Positions 39,279 to 52,696 of a DNA stretch of 64,000 nucleotides are shown piece after piece. The notes under the pieces were generated by a model. It had not been told where the DNA came from. It worked only from the letters and a program-made list of their open reading frames with translations, and made no database searches. The position numbers were made by a program, and so were the translations under genes. Numbering within the stretch: the stretch's first letter is position 1; each line of letters begins with the position of its first letter. The DNA is taken from NCBI GenBank assembly GCA_025558095.1, contig JAIVFI010000017.1, forward strand, positions 62,001 through 126,000, read 5' to 3'. Origin of the DNA: Hyaloraphidium curvatum. Its lineage: Eukaryota > Monoblepharomycota > Hyaloraphidiomycetes > Hyaloraphidiales > Hyaloraphidiaceae.

Positions 39279-40792
39279 TCACCTGCGCAGACGGGGGGGC
39301 GTCAGCTCCACGGAACGGTGCGCCGGCGCAGGGGACCCACATGATGATAGCGGGCGCGTTCACGTCCGCCTTGACCTCCTTGTGCGGCAGCACCGCCCCC
39401 CCGATCACCAGCACCTCGTCCGACACGTGCACGTCGTCGCCCAGCACCGTGTGCTTGTCCAGCCGGGCCCACTGCCCGACGGTCGAGTGCCACCCGATGA
39501 TCGAGGTGGAGACCCAGCAGTGGTCCCGCAGGCGGGCGCCCTCGAGGACGACGGCCTTGGCGATGCGGACGCCGTCGCCGACGACGACGTTGGGGCCGAT
39601 CACGACGTCGGGGCCGATCTAAACGGCGAGGATCAGCGGGACGATCGGCGGCAAACGCCAGAGCGGCCCACCTTGCAGCCCTCGCCGATCTTGGCGGTGG
39701 GGTCGATCAGCACGTTACCCTGCACCCACGGCGCCTTTGCCAGCCTCGCGGGCTCCTTCTGCGACACGTGGTTGAGGTAGAGGCAGGTGCCGGCGATGAA
39801 GTCGCGCGGCTGGCCGACGTCCATCCAGAAGCCGGGGAGGTCCATGCAGTGCAGCTCCGAGTCGGCGGCCATGGCGGGGAAGATCTCCTTCTCGATGGAG
39901 GTGGGCTTGAGGGGGATGCGTTTCAGGATGGCGGGGTTGAAGATGTAGATGCCGGCCTGTTCCGCAAGCGAGGGACACTGTTAGGCCCCGATCGGCGGCG
40001 TCGGCGGCCCCGGACCCACGTTGATCTTGTTCCCCACAAACACCTGCGGCTTCTCCACGAACCGATCGATGGCCGAGGTGCCGGGCTTGGTCACCACGAC
40101 GCCGTACTTTGACGGCTCGTCGACCTTTGTCACGAGGATGGTGCCCTCCTTGCCGTGTGCGCGGTGGAAGTCGCTCAGCTCCCCGAACGGGAAATCGCAG
40201 ATGACGTCCGAGTTGAGGACGAAGAAGGGCTCGTCGTCCTTGCCCAGGACCTCGGCGGCGAGGGCGAGCGGGCCGGCGGTGCCCATGGGCTCGGACTCGA
40301 CCGAGAAGGTGATGCGCACGCCGAACTCCTCCTCGTACTTTTTCATGAAGTTGACCATGATCTCGGGACGGTAGTTGACGGCGAGGACGATGTCCTTGAC
40401 GCCGGCCTAAAGGAGGGGGGCGGTCCGATTAGGCTCGATCCAAGAAGAAGGCACCGGGGCGTCGGGGCGGTTCCCGGGAGGGAGCAGGCGTATGCAAAGA
40501 AAGCGGGAGAGAGCGCCAACGGCGGGAGAACCCGGCCGGAACGGCGTCCCGCCCCGGCCGCGAAGCTCAGTCCCGACACGTGATCCGCGCCACGCCCTCC
40601 CGCTCCCCTCCCGGGCTCCCCTGCGCCCCTCCGGCCCTCCCGACCGTGCCGCGAGGTACGCACCGCGACGAGTGCCTCGATCTGGTGCAGCACGATGGGC
40701 TTGTTTGCGAACTCCACCAGGGGCTTGGGGAGCGTGAGGGTGAGCGGCCGGAGCCGGGTGCCGAAGCCGCCGACGAGGACGAGGGCCTTCAT
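39279..40792 (-). CDS. MPG1: GDP-mannose pyrophosphorylase (mannose-1-phosphate guanylyltransferase)
   Basis: Five coding exons (40792-40664, 40406-40020, 39956-39672, 39618-39341, 39282-39279) give 360 aa, matching yeast PSA1/MPG1 and animal GMPPB. Introns: 40407-40663 (257 nt), 39957-40019, 39619-39671, 39283-39340; donors GTGCGT, GTGGGT, GTGGGC, GTGGGT. Motifs: [18 protein letters not shown] (nucleotide loop), [34 protein letters not shown], then the C-terminal left-handed beta-helix with hexapeptides such as [16 protein letters not shown] and [12 protein letters not shown]. The last intron splits the codon for the terminal Met, so the final exon contributes only G plus TGA (protein ends AIIM). 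It makes GDP-mannose for N- and O-glycosylation, GPI anchors and wall mannan. The N-terminal catalytic residues are intact. Confidence 0.97.
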
Positions 40793-41449
40793 TGCGGCTG
40801 CTGCGGGGTTGGGAGGGTGGTTGCGCGGGGTCGTGCGGCGGGATGCGGCGGCGGGGTGTGATCACGGTGGAGTTGTGGGCGGGCGGGGGTGTTGTGGGGT
40901 GTTCGGGCGACGTCACGCGGGGGGCGAAAAGGGCCGGCGGGAGCGGCGCATGCGGCGTGGGACGTCAGGGGCCGGCGGGCGCGGGTGGGAAGCGGCAGCA
41001 ACGCACGCTGTGTCGACGCTGCTGCCTCAGCAGTGAGTCGGGAGGGGCGCCGCGCGGGGTCGGGCGGGAGAGGGGAGGAGCGGGCCGGGGGAGGCGGGCC
41101 GGATTCGCGGATGTGTCGCACACCGGGTGCGGTGGCGGTCGCTGGGGGTCTTCTTCAATGACTGGCGTTGGGGTCCACGAAAGGGAAGAGTTGAGTTGCG
41201 GGCTGAGCTCCGCGGTATCAACGCACGCTAAGCTTTTGGCGTCCCTAGCCGAAACTCGTTAGCCCGTCGGAACAAAGGCCCGCGATCGTCTCGGGCCCGG
41301 GGGACTTCACCACCCTGAGGCCGACCCGCCGCATCCCGACCGCTGCGCCGCGCCGTGGTGCGAGCGCGCCCCTGCCGCCCTCCGCGAGCCATCGCCGCGC
41401 GCGCACCCCGCGGCCCTTGTTGGTTGTGCCCGCCGGTGCTGCGTAAACA
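40793..41449. other. Divergent intergenic region, GDP-mannose pyrophosphorylase / Cys-rich membrane protein
   Basis: About 650 bp of very G-rich plus strand between two start codons facing apart. No gene supported; presumably both promoters. Confidence 0.4.
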
Positions 41450-42480
41450 ATGTTCCGCGGACCGCCCGCGCCGCGCAGAGGCGCCGCCGCCATGGCCGGG
41501 CCGCGCGGCGCTCTCGCGGGTGCCCGCAGCCCGCATGCCGCGGCGGCCGGGCCCGCGCCGTCGCGCCCGCCGCACCCCGCGGCGGAACCGGACCCGCCCG
41601 CGCGGCACTGGACCGCCGCATCCCCCCGCGCCGCACAACCGCCGCGCGCACGGAGACCGCGCGGGTTGCGCGCATCGCCGGCACTCCTCCCGCTGCTGCT
41701 CGCCGCCGCGCTCCTGCTGCTCGTCGCCCACACCGCCCGCGCGGCACCCGCCGCGGCAAAACCCCTGGCCGAGCAGATGCCCGCAAAGGGCGACTCCCGC
41801 GCATCCCCCGCTCCCGCCAGCCCGCACTCGCCGCCGGGCTTCGCGCCCGCGTGTCCGCGCTGCCCCTCGGGCCTCTGCGCGCCAGGCACCACTGAGGTGG
41901 GACAGGGTCCCCCCGCCACCGGCCCCGCACATCGCCGCCCGATCCTGACCCCGCGAACCCGCAGTGCCTCCCCGTGGACGACGGCGGCAGGTGCTCCGCT
42001 GCTGCGGACTGCCGCTCGGGAATCTGCGGCGCAGACGGGGCGTGCCTCCCGCGCACGTCGCCCGCACCGGCCGCAGCTTCTTCACCGGTGGGCCGTCCCG
42101 GGACCGTCACCCCCTCCCCACAGCACCCTGACACGCATGAAACACCGCAGGCGCAGCGGCAGCCCAAGTCCTTCGGCACGCACCTCCTCGAGGCCGTCGA
42201 GGTCCTCCTCTTCACCTTCCTCTCCCTCGGCCTCCTCGTCAACATCCTCCTCCACACCGGTAGCTATACCCGCCCTCATGCCGCCAATCCATCGTCGCTG
42301 ACCGCACAACCCCCAGTCGGCGTCCTCATCTTCGTCGCCAACTTCCTCGTCCCGACCTCGCTCCCCCCTCTCCCCACCCTCTCCCTGTCGGGGTTCAAGG
42401 GCCGCCTTGCCGCGGGCCTCGCGGCGATGGGGCGGCTGGCGAGCAGGGACAGGCAGCGCGAGGCGGGGTACGATTGCTAG
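41450..42480 (+). CDS. Cys-rich secretory or membrane protein of unknown family
   Basis: Three exons proposed (41450-41896, 41965-42259, 42317-42480), 301 aa. The first intron (41897-41964, GTGGGA...CTGACC...CAG) restores a cysteine-spaced module: CPRCPSGLCAPGTTE joined to CLPVDDGGRCSAAADC and then CRSGICGADGACLP. The second (42260-42316, GTAGCT...CTGACC...CAG) is 57 nt with no stop, so retaining it would simply add 19 residues. The N-terminus is Arg/Pro-rich, then a hydrophobic segment LLPLLLAAALLLLVAHTARA acts as signal or anchor. A further helix pair LLFTFLSLGLLVNILLH and GVLIFVANFLVP lies near the C-terminus. The Cys module looks extracellular. No family recognised. Confidence 0.6.
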
Positions 42481-42763
42481 CCCGGGCCTGCCGTCGCCGG
42501 GGGGGATTGGCCGGGATCGGGCTCGGGCGGGCGGCGCTGCCGATGTAGGCGGCGCAGCGCTGCCCCCCGGGGATCCCGTGGAGGGGGACGGTGTGCGAGC
42601 GATGCGATGAATTCTATGTTGCCGGTGCGAGAGAAACAAATGCGCGGCCCGGAATGGTCCGGGCCGCCTCGGCGGCTTTTTCCCCGCCCCCCCTGGGCGC
42701 CCACGCCAAAGTCAAAACTGCGGGCGTGCTCCCCGCACGATGGTCCGACGGCCCACCCCCTCC

Positions 42764-44175
<1,412 letters not shown>

Positions 44176-44374
44176 AGTTTTTCGTTGCGGCAGGGTGGAG
44201 GAACAGCACGGGCGTGATCGATCATGAGCTCACCAGAATCATGGACTGAAATTACGAGGCTAGAATCTCGCAAGGCCTTGAAAATCGAGCGCTAAGGACT
44301 CCGAGCCTGAACAGCGTCGCGCAAACATTCGGGGAAGTCTGAAGACTCGTTGCCCTCGCCGGCCCCAGCACCCC

Positions 44375-45175
44375 ATGGCGGACGACGAGACGCTTGTGCC
44401 GGGGTCTGCGTGGGCCGCCATGGCGACGGCCACGCTTGCCGGACTTTCAACGGCGATCGGCGGCGGCATCGCGGTGGCGCGAAAGCCGGACGAGGCGGAC
44501 CTCGGGTTCCTGCTCGGCACGGCGATCGGCGTGATGAGCACCGTGTCGCTCGAGCTGTGGGCATCCAAGGCGTGGGACCGCGGCGCGCTCGCCGTCACCG
44601 CCGCCGTCGCGCTGGGCGCCGCCGCCTTCGCGGCGCTGGACAAGGCCGTGCCGGCCGTCGAGGACATCGAGGAGTCGCTGCTCGAGGGCAAGGAGCCGCT
44701 GGCCACGGGCCGCCTGCGCAACCCCGCCGCGCTGCTGCGCCTGGGCCTGCTCATGGCCCTGACCATGACGCTGCACAACCTGCCAGAGGGCATCGCCGTG
44801 GCCTTCAGCTCGGGGACGGACATCGGGCCAGTCATCGCGATCGCCATCGCGATACACAACATTCCAGAGGGCGTGATCGTCGCCCTGCCCATCTACGCCG
44901 CCACCGGCTCGGCCGCCAAGGCCATCGGCCTGGCCACCCTCTCGGGGCTCTCCGAGACGCTCGGCGCCGCCCTCGCGCTGTTCGTCCTGCGGCCTTTCGT
45001 CTCGACGCTGACACATCTGGACTACGTGCTGGCCGCCGTGGGCGGGGTCATGCTGGCCGTGTGCGTGCTGGAGCTCTGGCCCGAGGCCAAGCGGTGCCGC
45101 AGACCGACAGAGACGTTCTACGGGATCGCGGCCGGGGCGCTGGTCATGGGCGTGACGCTGTGGATTGGTATCTGA
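44375..45175 (+). CDS. ZIP-family metal transporter (GufA/ZupT/SLC39A11 group)
   Basis: Single exon, 266 aa, eight predicted helices. The two metal-site helices carry MTLHNLPEGIAVAFSSG (helix 4) and AIHNIPEGVIVALPIY (helix 5), the HNxPEG pair typical of the GufA branch. Helix 1 has AGLSTAIGGGIAV. A short acidic loop (AVEDIEESLLEGKEP) replaces the long histidine-rich loop of other ZIPs. Such proteins import zinc, manganese or iron into the cytosol, from outside or from an organelle. Start chosen at the only upstream ATG, MADDETLVPGS. No signal peptide. Confidence 0.93.
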   Translation: MADDETLVPGSAWAAMATATLAGLSTAIGGGIAVARKPDEADLGFLLGTAIGVMSTVSLELWASKAWDRGALAVTAAVALGAAAFAALDKAVPAVEDIEESLLEGKEPLATGRLRNPAALLRLGLLMALTMTLHNLPEGIAVAFSSGTDIGPVIAIAIAIHNIPEGVIVALPIYAATGSAAKAIGLATLSGLSETLGAALALFVLRPFVSTLTHLDYVLAAVGGVMLAVCVLELWPEAKRCRRPTETFYGIAAGALVMGVTLWIGI

Positions 45176-45259
45176 TTCCACCTGTACATTTCGCGGTATC
45201 TCGAGACAGACTATACCCGACTTTGACCGAGACAAAGAAACGAAGCCTCCGCAACGACC

Positions 45260-48200
45260 TCAAATCTGCAGGTCCGTGACGTGCCCGTCCGCCAACAACC
45301 GGAGCGAACGCTCCGAGGTGAACTCCAGGCGCACGTTCTGCCACGCGTCGCCCCTGGGACTCTGCGGCTGCGCCGCCTGGACCGATAGGAATTTGGAGGG
45401 CCGGATCGGCTTGAGCGCGCCGCCCGCGGCCGCGCCGCCCGAGAGCAGGCCGAAAAAGCCAGAGGAGAGGGAGTAGACGAGGATGGCGTGGTCCTCGGCG
45501 GAGTGGGAGGCGGCCATGCGGCCGGAAGGGGAGAATGCGACCGCCGTCACAGGTTTGTCGTGGCCCTGCGAATGAAGGAAACCCGTAAGCTCATATTCAT
45601 TGAGCGTGCGGTTGTGGCGTCCTACCTCGAGGACCTGGAATCGTTGACCCGTTTTGAGGTCAAACACAACGCACGGGCCGTCCCAGTCCCCGCAGATGAG
45701 GCGCTGCGAGATGCCGTGGAACGACACCGTGGGGTACGTCTTGACGAGGTCGTGCAGCGCCGCCGTGACAAACTCGAGGAGCGCCTCACGGAGCTGGGGG
45801 TTGTTGGGCTCCAGGCACTTGATCACGCCCTCGACGATTCGGAGCAGGTGAGGCAGGAGAAGCACGGGTTTCTGCGGCGTGCCTGTGAGACAAACTGCGT
45901 CGGCCCGACCGACCGAGACTACCTTGTGGACAAACACCGAAAGAAGCCTCAGCGAACCCTTGCGCTCCTCCACCGTCTTGGCGTGGGTCAAATCGAGCAC
46001 CAGCGTCTGGACAAAGACCGCAGTGCTCGAGGTCGCAATGGAAAGGATGGCCTGCCGCGCCATCTGCTGCACGGCGGCGGGCTGAGAGGGTGCCGGAACC
46101 GCCGAAGCAGACGACGGCGATCCGGTGGCAGGGGGAAGGAAGCCGGCCAGCTGCTCGAGGAAGCGAATGAGGCTCGTGGCGCTGATGTGGGGTTCCCAGG
46201 CCGAGAACCCGCGCCCGAGCAGCTCGAGCGCGGTGACGCGGAACCCCGTGGTCTTGCCCTCGCCAGCCATCGTGATGAGCGCGCCGGAAACCTCGCCGCA
46301 GATGCGGGAGTCCATGGCGGCGCCCTCGGCCGAACCCAGGATCGCCAGGATGACGGCGGCCCGGGAGGAGTCCGCCGACGATTGGGGTTCCCGGCTGACG
46401 AGTTTGGCGTACCAGTACTGAATCGCACGTTCCCTGGTTTCCGGGGTCCATTTGGCGATCGTCGCCCGGAAAAGGCTGCGTGCAGCCTGCTGCACCTCGG
46501 CTACCCAGAAGATGAGAGCGGACCACATCGTTAGCGAAAGAGTGTACTCACGGATCGGATCCTGCCAGAACTTGACAAGGTAAGCAAGAGATGCAGGGCG
46601 GAACTTGGGGCCGACGAGATCGGGAAGCAGCACGCCATAGTGCGTGATGATGGCAGCAATCTGCTCCTCAAAACCAAGGCCTTTTAGGTGTGCTTCGGCG
46701 GTTTGTGACTAGGCATCTACGGCGCTCAGCGGTGTTTTGCTCACCTTCGGAGGACAAGACGGAGCGAATCAAAACGAGGATGTTCAGGATCCTGGAAGCG
46801 GTGACGAAGTTGGACACAGTCCATTCGCCCTTCCCGTGAGGCAGGCTGGGCGAGAAACATGTCCAGAAGTCGCCGGCTCTGTGCCACACATTGAGTCTCA
46901 AAATGAAGAGATGTGACGCTGTACTGCACCCACCCTTTGAGCGCCAGCGCGAGATCTTGGGGAGGGAGCGCCAGATCCAGCTTGTCCACGTACATGGCGT
47001 CCAAGGCGGCATCCATTTCCCAGCTCAGCGATGCCGAAAGGATGGCGTGGATGAAGGCCTCGTCCGCTGAGGCACCCCCCGCGTCGCTTGCCTCGCTCGG
47101 GGTCGCCCTTCCCGGAGACGCTCTTCCCGGCGAACTCCGGCCGGCGTAGTCGAGCAGTCCTTCGGGAATGGCAAGCAGACGCTGGTTACCGAGCGTAGAA
47201 GGTGGGGTCTTCGGAGGCGCCAAGTCGCTGCCCGCTTCCGGCTTTGCTTCCGATCCCGGCGTCGCAGACGCCGGCAAACCGCGGTCGGCAACCTTTCCGT
47301 TCAAGGAGCTCGTGCTTGGGATGCGGCCGGCAAAGTGGCGTTTCCCGCGGTGTGCGTCGCGACAAAGCGCCTTGACGTTTGCCGAAACTAGCAGCAATGC
47401 GATCCCTTCACCTGACGGTGCTTCGTTAGACAAGCGATGCAGCTTTGTGGAAAAGCGTTACCTCGTCGAGTGGAACGGAAAGGAAGAGCCATGACGGTTT
47501 GGTCGGAAGCGGCTTCGGCTGCCGCCTCCGCAGCGAGCGTCGTGAATCTGATCACAGCAACGTTCGATCGATGCGAATGGGCCTACATGGCTAGGCACAT
47601 ACCTGCTTTTCTGGTCGCAGGTCGCCAAGATGTTCTGAGCCACGTCGCCAAACTCCACTCGATCAAGATGACCCGACTTCAAGGACCAGACGTAAAGCTC
47701 GCCTCCCTTGGTCTCGACGCACATGTAGGCATCCTCCGGTCGAAAAGATATGGACTCGATTTGCCCTTGGTGACCGCTGAAGGTGAAGAGGCTGCGGCGG
47801 GTTCACGCACGTCAACCGAGATCTCGAGATACGCAACCTCCAACCGATGCCCACGCTTTTGTCTCCTCGAGGTCCATTAGCACGATGCTGTCGTCGTCCG
47901 CAATGCTGCACGCAAGCCGCGAATAGCGCGGCAGAATCTGCCTCGGCGGTCGGAAAAAGGCAACTACGGATTCCACGTGGCATTGGAAAGTCCCGAGGAC
48001 GTCCAGGGAAGCCAAATCCAGCGCAAGCACCCTCCCATCAGCGAATCCCGCAAGCAATAGATCATCCGCACCCGACGCCGTCGTCATCTCAAATAGAGCC
48101 GTCACCCGAACGGCATGTGTCCGTGAATCCCGGCATTGCCAGGTGGGGCCATAATCCCCGAGTGGCTCAAGATTCAGCCCGGTGCGATAGAATACAGCTG

Positions 48201-50181
48201 ACAGAGGCGCAATCCGGACCGTTCCGTCATCTGCGACAACCTCGGTCAAAGTATGCTCCCCATGCGGCAAAGAACGTACCGTATCCCAAGGCAACAATTT
48301 CGGTTTTGAGAAGACAGGCGGCGGTGACGCGAGCCCCCGGAGTCCTAGGTGGCCAGCAGTGCTCAAAGAACCGTGATCCTGTGGAGATCATGAGCGATAT
48401 TCGCGATCAATAAACCAACGAAGCCCACGGAAGTAGGATTCAAGACGGCGCGGACCGTCTGGCATTGTGGTGGGGACCTGATCTCCAAGATCACCTATTC
48501 TCCAACGGAACGAATAGACGTCCATAGATTCGGTCGGCACAGACTTGAAGCATAGAAGGGACCAACATTGATGAACAGAGTCGCCGGCGGCTGTCCGTAA
48601 AGCGCATGACACGGTGTCATCGTCATCGTTGGTCACGGGGAACGACGGCAGAACCTCCTGCTCCGGCAGCAGAAGGTCGGCGACGACGTGCCTGTGGCTG
48701 ACGGGGAGATCAGAAGGGTTGGTGACTGATCCGACGCTGTCCTCACTGGTAAGAACGCTCATCCAAGGATCGTCGCCCCTGGCTGGCAATCTGCAACATC
48801 GGTCGAGGTGATTGGCCGCCAGCGCTGTCCTCCAGCAGCATGTTGGTTAATGGAAGCTCGGGGCCGAAGCTGTAGATCTGGCCGGTGCCGTTCTGTGCGC
48901 GGGATGAGAATGAGAAAACAATCTCCCGAGCGCATCTCAAAGCGCCCACAAAGGTCCACAGCACAACGACTCCTTTGTCCACTTGTCGTACTCCTGCCCA
49001 ACTCCTGCCCTCCGGTGCGGGGATGGAACACAGGAAACGAAGCGTGCGGTTCGATTCGATCTCGAACACCTGCAGAGAAACGAATCAGCGAAAGTCGCGG
49101 AGCAATCAACGGTCCAACTCGCCGCGCAGGCTTTCTTGGATAAGACGAAAACTGTGCGATTGTTGGTACCGCCTGCAACGATACTGTGGGACTGGGTCCA
49201 GCCGGGGAAATCGACGGTGAAAGGGTCGGCCAGATCGCCTGTGAAGCGAAAAGAATCCTCGTCGAAAAGTGACACGCGGACTTGGTTGGAAAACGTAGCG
49301 GAGACTATGATAGCGTTTTGCGGTACGTCTGCGGATGAAGAGTAATCGGGCAGTCAACGGGCCGTAACGAGAATGCCCACTACACCAACCCGAAGGGAGA
49401 ATAAGGAACGTCGAAAGCCAGTCCTCATAAAGATTGAGTACTTGAACAACCTGGAGTGCGACGTTCCAGGCTCGCTACAAGGTCGTGCTCGCGAACGCTA
49501 CTCACGTGGAAAGTTGCCACGTCGAGGACGACGATCTCGTTTGCTTGGCCGCAAATGAGCACATGCTTCCCCAAGGGAGTAACCTAGTGGCATTTCGGTA
49601 TCATGGAGCAGAAACGGAGCTTCTGAAACGCCCAAACCAACCTGCGCCGCTGTTGGTCTCCCCGGGAAGCAGTTTGCTCGACTATGGAGGCAACGGCCGT
49701 CGAACAGGTCCCAAAGAGCGACATCCCTGTTTCATAAAATGGCCATAGGTTCAAAATGAGACGCGCTCCTCGGTTCCGGGCATGTTGCCGGCCCACCCGT
49801 CGTCGGAACACGATAGGATTGCATTCTCCCCCGCATCGCCCAGTTCGTCCACCACCTCGGCTTCGATTCTGCACAACTCCAGCACAGAAACAGGCGATCG
49901 GTGGCCTAGCAGCTTTAGCCGGGGCACGAGCTGCGAACCCCGTCCGAGTAAGCGGAGCATCCTGGTCCGTCCTTGAGCTCACACACCCTCATTCCGGAAC
50001 CGCTCTCGGGTCCCGTTCCCGAATCGACGCCCTTCGTTCCATTGTCTGCAAACTCCAAGATCCATATGCTAGCGTGGCTCGTCGCCGCAACGACGAGACG
50101 CGAATCGCGAGACGCGACCACGCGCGTGAACGAGGGGTCGTCGTAGGTGAACCATCGCGCGAAAGACGCGATGAGAGACAT
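45260..50181 (-). CDS. WDR7: WDR7 / Rabconnectin-3 beta homolog
   Basis: A long WD-repeat gene of a dozen or more exons. Well-supported exons from the start: 50181-49987, 49930-49797, 49726-49642, 49583-49506, 49450-49390, 49328 to about 49111, then about 49069 onward; the last runs about 46680-45260. N-terminus MSLIASFARWFTYDDPSFTR; first WD unit KLLGHRSPVSVLELC to ILSCSDDGDVALWDLFDGRC. Later pieces: LLLAGFADGRVLALDL, YMCVETKGGELYVWSLKSGH, and a helical C-terminal region ending in two more WD units (FSPSGRMAASHSAEDHAILV). WDR7 pairs with DMXL/Rav1 to reassemble the vacuolar H+-ATPase. Exons between about 49070 and 46700 are not individually resolved. One internal intron (GTGGGC...CACAG, within about 48900-48960) is 57 nt and stop-free. 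Confidence 0.85.
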
Positions 50182-50301
50182 GCTCAGGCGTGATCGTGGC
50201 TCTCTAGAGCGGCCATGTCGGCTGCTACTCCAGGGGCGGAGTGTTGGTCGCCGGTCGAGCAGCCGCAGGCCCTTCAAACGCAAACCGTCCGAATCTATTG
50301 G

Positions 50302-51747
50302 TCACGCAGATCTGTTGGAGACGCCAAAGGCGCCGAAGCTTCCACCTCCAAAGGATGGAAACTGCCTCTGGCCACCCTGAGCCGCCGCTGCGCCAGTCCC
50401 TCCAGGGGTTCGGAAGCTAAAGTTCCGCTGCTGGCCCCCGCCGTGGCCCCCTGGTTCGACGGCGATCTCACATCAGGACTCCTGACTGGGGCCAGACGCA
50501 ATGCAGAACTTACCGTTGCTTCGTCCCTGATTGCCGAACCCGCCACCGGGGAACCGTGGGGCGCCGATCGGCTGCTGTCTCGCGGCCGGGGTGTCGTTGA
50601 ACATCTGCCCGCCCGGGTCTTCTGCGGACCCCAAGCCCAATCCCCGCTGTCCGAAAGACGCCTGATGCTGCCTCGAAGCCCCGTGGCGACCATTGTTCGC
50701 ATTCTGATCGCCAATCCCAAAGGCACCGCCGAACTGCCTTGGCTCGTTGCTTCCCGGCCCCGCACCGAGGGTGCCGTCGCCGGCAGCAAAGGAAGGCTGA
50801 TGAAGCAGAGTCTTCCGCTTGAGCGCATCGTAAACTTTCTGGAATGCGCGACGCGGTCAGCGCTCAATGATGCGATGACGGGCGCCGCTCACCTGGAGAC
50901 GTTGGAGCTGCCTCGTCTTTTCCTGCAACTGCTCCGCGACGTCCAAGGATTTCCTCTTTTCGAGCTCGTAGTCCTTCTCGTATGCCGAGAGCTTCTCCCT
51001 GAGCTGGTTTATCTCGGCATTGGCCTCGCGCACGACCCCGGAAAGCCGCCGATCGGACTCGCTGAGCCGTTCTTCGAGCTGTCGGTACGTGATCTGGAGG
51101 TAGGCGTACTCCTGGGTCTGCTGGTATCTGCTCACAGCGTCACCAAGACGAAATCCGTGGTGTGAAACACCAACGTGTAGAAAGACAGCGCGCGGCTGGC
51201 GATGTCAAGGATCGTCTCGGGCTTGAGCGCCGCCAGAATGCTGGACTTCCACTCCTCAGACGGCTGAAGCTCCACGAACACAATAGAATCAAGTTCCGTC
51301 AAGGAAGACTCGCAGGCCGGGCAAACGAGAGCTTGGCTGAAGCTCGCCGTGGCGCAGTCAACGCAGAAGAGATCTGAACCGTCGGCAGACAAAGCCAGCC
51401 GTTGAATGGCGTTCACAGATTCGTTCGCGAGCCAATGAAGCAAAGATTCCGGTCAAGCGTCGGTCGGCAGGCGATCGAGCCAGGAATCCGGAAGATCGAA
51501 CGCCGACGGTTGGGGCGGTCCCGGCGTCCCGGTCCACACCGTGCCGATCAAAGGCGAGGTCAGGAAAGGCTCCGAGGCTCTGTACAGGCGAAAACTAACG
51601 GGAACATGTGGTTGCGACCGCCCTCGAGGTGACAGGCCTCCTGCAGCTCAGCGCGTTGCACCTGCAAGGGGTCCGGCGGCGTCGGCGTCCGGGCACGCGT
51701 CCCGGCGTGTCCTGCGCCGCGACCCACTTCAGAGTGAAGTCGGACAT
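50302..51747 (-). CDS. HEI10: HEI10/CCNB1IP1-like RING E3 ligase (meiotic crossover factor)
   Basis: Six exons (51747-51728, 51661-51600, 51373-51175, 51127-50893, 50838-50514, 50450-50302) give 329 aa; frame is kept at every junction. Introns run 47-66 nt except intron 2 (51374-51599, 226 nt). Exon 1 is only 20 nt; splicing makes MSDFTLKCNALSCRRPV. The RING reads CNALSC, TTCSHLFCVDCA and LVCPACESSL. It is followed by the diagnostic LDSIVFVELQPSEEWKSSIL and ILDIASRALSFYTYQQTQEY, then a coiled coil (residues 100-170) and a Gly/Gln-rich tail with NFSFRTPGG. HEI10 ligates ubiquitin or SUMO at the synaptonemal complex and marks crossovers. Its presence implies a meiotic cycle. Confidence 0.93.
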
Positions 51748-51914
51748 TGCGACGTGCCTCTTGACGGCACGAGAGCGGCGTTTTGCGCGACGCGGTGGGT
51801 GCGGACACGCCACGGGGCGCAATAGCGAAACTGATGATCGAAGGCGGGCACGCGACACGCAAGTGGAGTTCGCTGAGTGAAACTCCGTGCACCCCTTCCC
51901 CGCCGGCACGCGCG
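51748..51914. promoter_or_regulatory. Divergent promoter region, HEI10 / unknown mitochondrial-like gene
   Basis: About 167 bp between the chosen start codons; shorter (86 bp) if the plus-strand gene starts at ATG 51834. Confidence 0.35.
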
Positions 51915-52629
51915 ATGCGGCCGCTGATGGCCATCGCTCGGGCAACCGCCCGGGTGACTGAGCCAGGCGGGCCCGGCGGAGGGGGCCTGCGCCTCTTCCG
52001 TGCCAAGGGCAAGCCGAAAGTCGTCACCACGCAGCAGCGGGCCCTCCGCGAGCACCATGCGGCCCTGCCGCAGCAGTCCCGCGCGCTTGAGATAACTCTC
52101 CCGCTTCGGAGCTTCACACGGGCTAAGGTAGGCGGCCCCCTCGGCACGTGGGGAGAGAAAGCTCACGCGTGTCCAGTTCCCTGCCCTTGCGGCAAAGTTC
52201 GGCAACTACAAGGCAATCCACACTGCCGCGGGGCATTCGGCGCGGCTCTTCCGCCCATTTCCCGATGCGGCGGCCCGGCTCAAGACCGGTCGATCGATCA
52301 AGCCTCTGGGTGGATTCGCCGTGACGTCGTCGCCGCTGAGTGCCGTGTTGGGGTACACCCCGGCCTTGCGCCCTGGAGTGCCGGCGGTCGGCAGGATGGC
52401 GTTCTCCACCGTGGCTTCCATCGCCCGTGCGCGCTTCGCATCTGATGCGACCGCCACGTACGGTTGGGCCAGATACGGTGCCCTCGGTCTTTTGCTTCTC
52501 TCCAACGACGAGGAAGAGTCTGTCGCGAAGGCCGATCTCCGCGTTCCGACCTCCAAGCGCTCGTCTGCAAAGAAGGCGAGGGCCGTTGGCGGGAGCAAGA
52601 AGATTCAGAAGACTCAGCGCAAGGTCTGA
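51915..52629 (+). CDS. Hypothetical basic protein, possible mitochondrial targeting
   Basis: Two exons (51915-52127 and 52177-52629) joined by a 49-nt intron (GTAGGC...GTCCAG) give 221 aa. ATGs at 51834 and 51927 are alternatives. The N-terminus is Arg/Ala-rich (MRPLMAIARATARVTE), which could be a presequence. A middle segment reads FPALAAKFGNYKAIHTAAGH, followed by a weak hydrophobic stretch YGWARYGALGLLLLS and a Lys-rich tail (KKARAVGGSKKIQKTQRK). I recognise no family. The intron keeps frame and the downstream part is protein-like, so the gene is probably real. Confidence 0.5.
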
Positions 52630-52696
52630 CGGGAGCTTCGTCTGCCTGGGCTCCAACTCACAACGACCGTAGGCTACTCCCTCCAAGTACTTCGGG

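Noticed and set aside
41228-42257. Large minus-strand frames opposite the Cys-rich membrane protein
   Set aside because: Composition is Gly/Arg/Ala repeats; the plus strand has splice signals that rebuild an ordered Cys module.
50215-51165. 316-codon plus-strand frame across HEI10
   Set aside because: It is the antisense of six HEI10 exons and their introns; HEI10 motifs are unambiguous on the minus strand.
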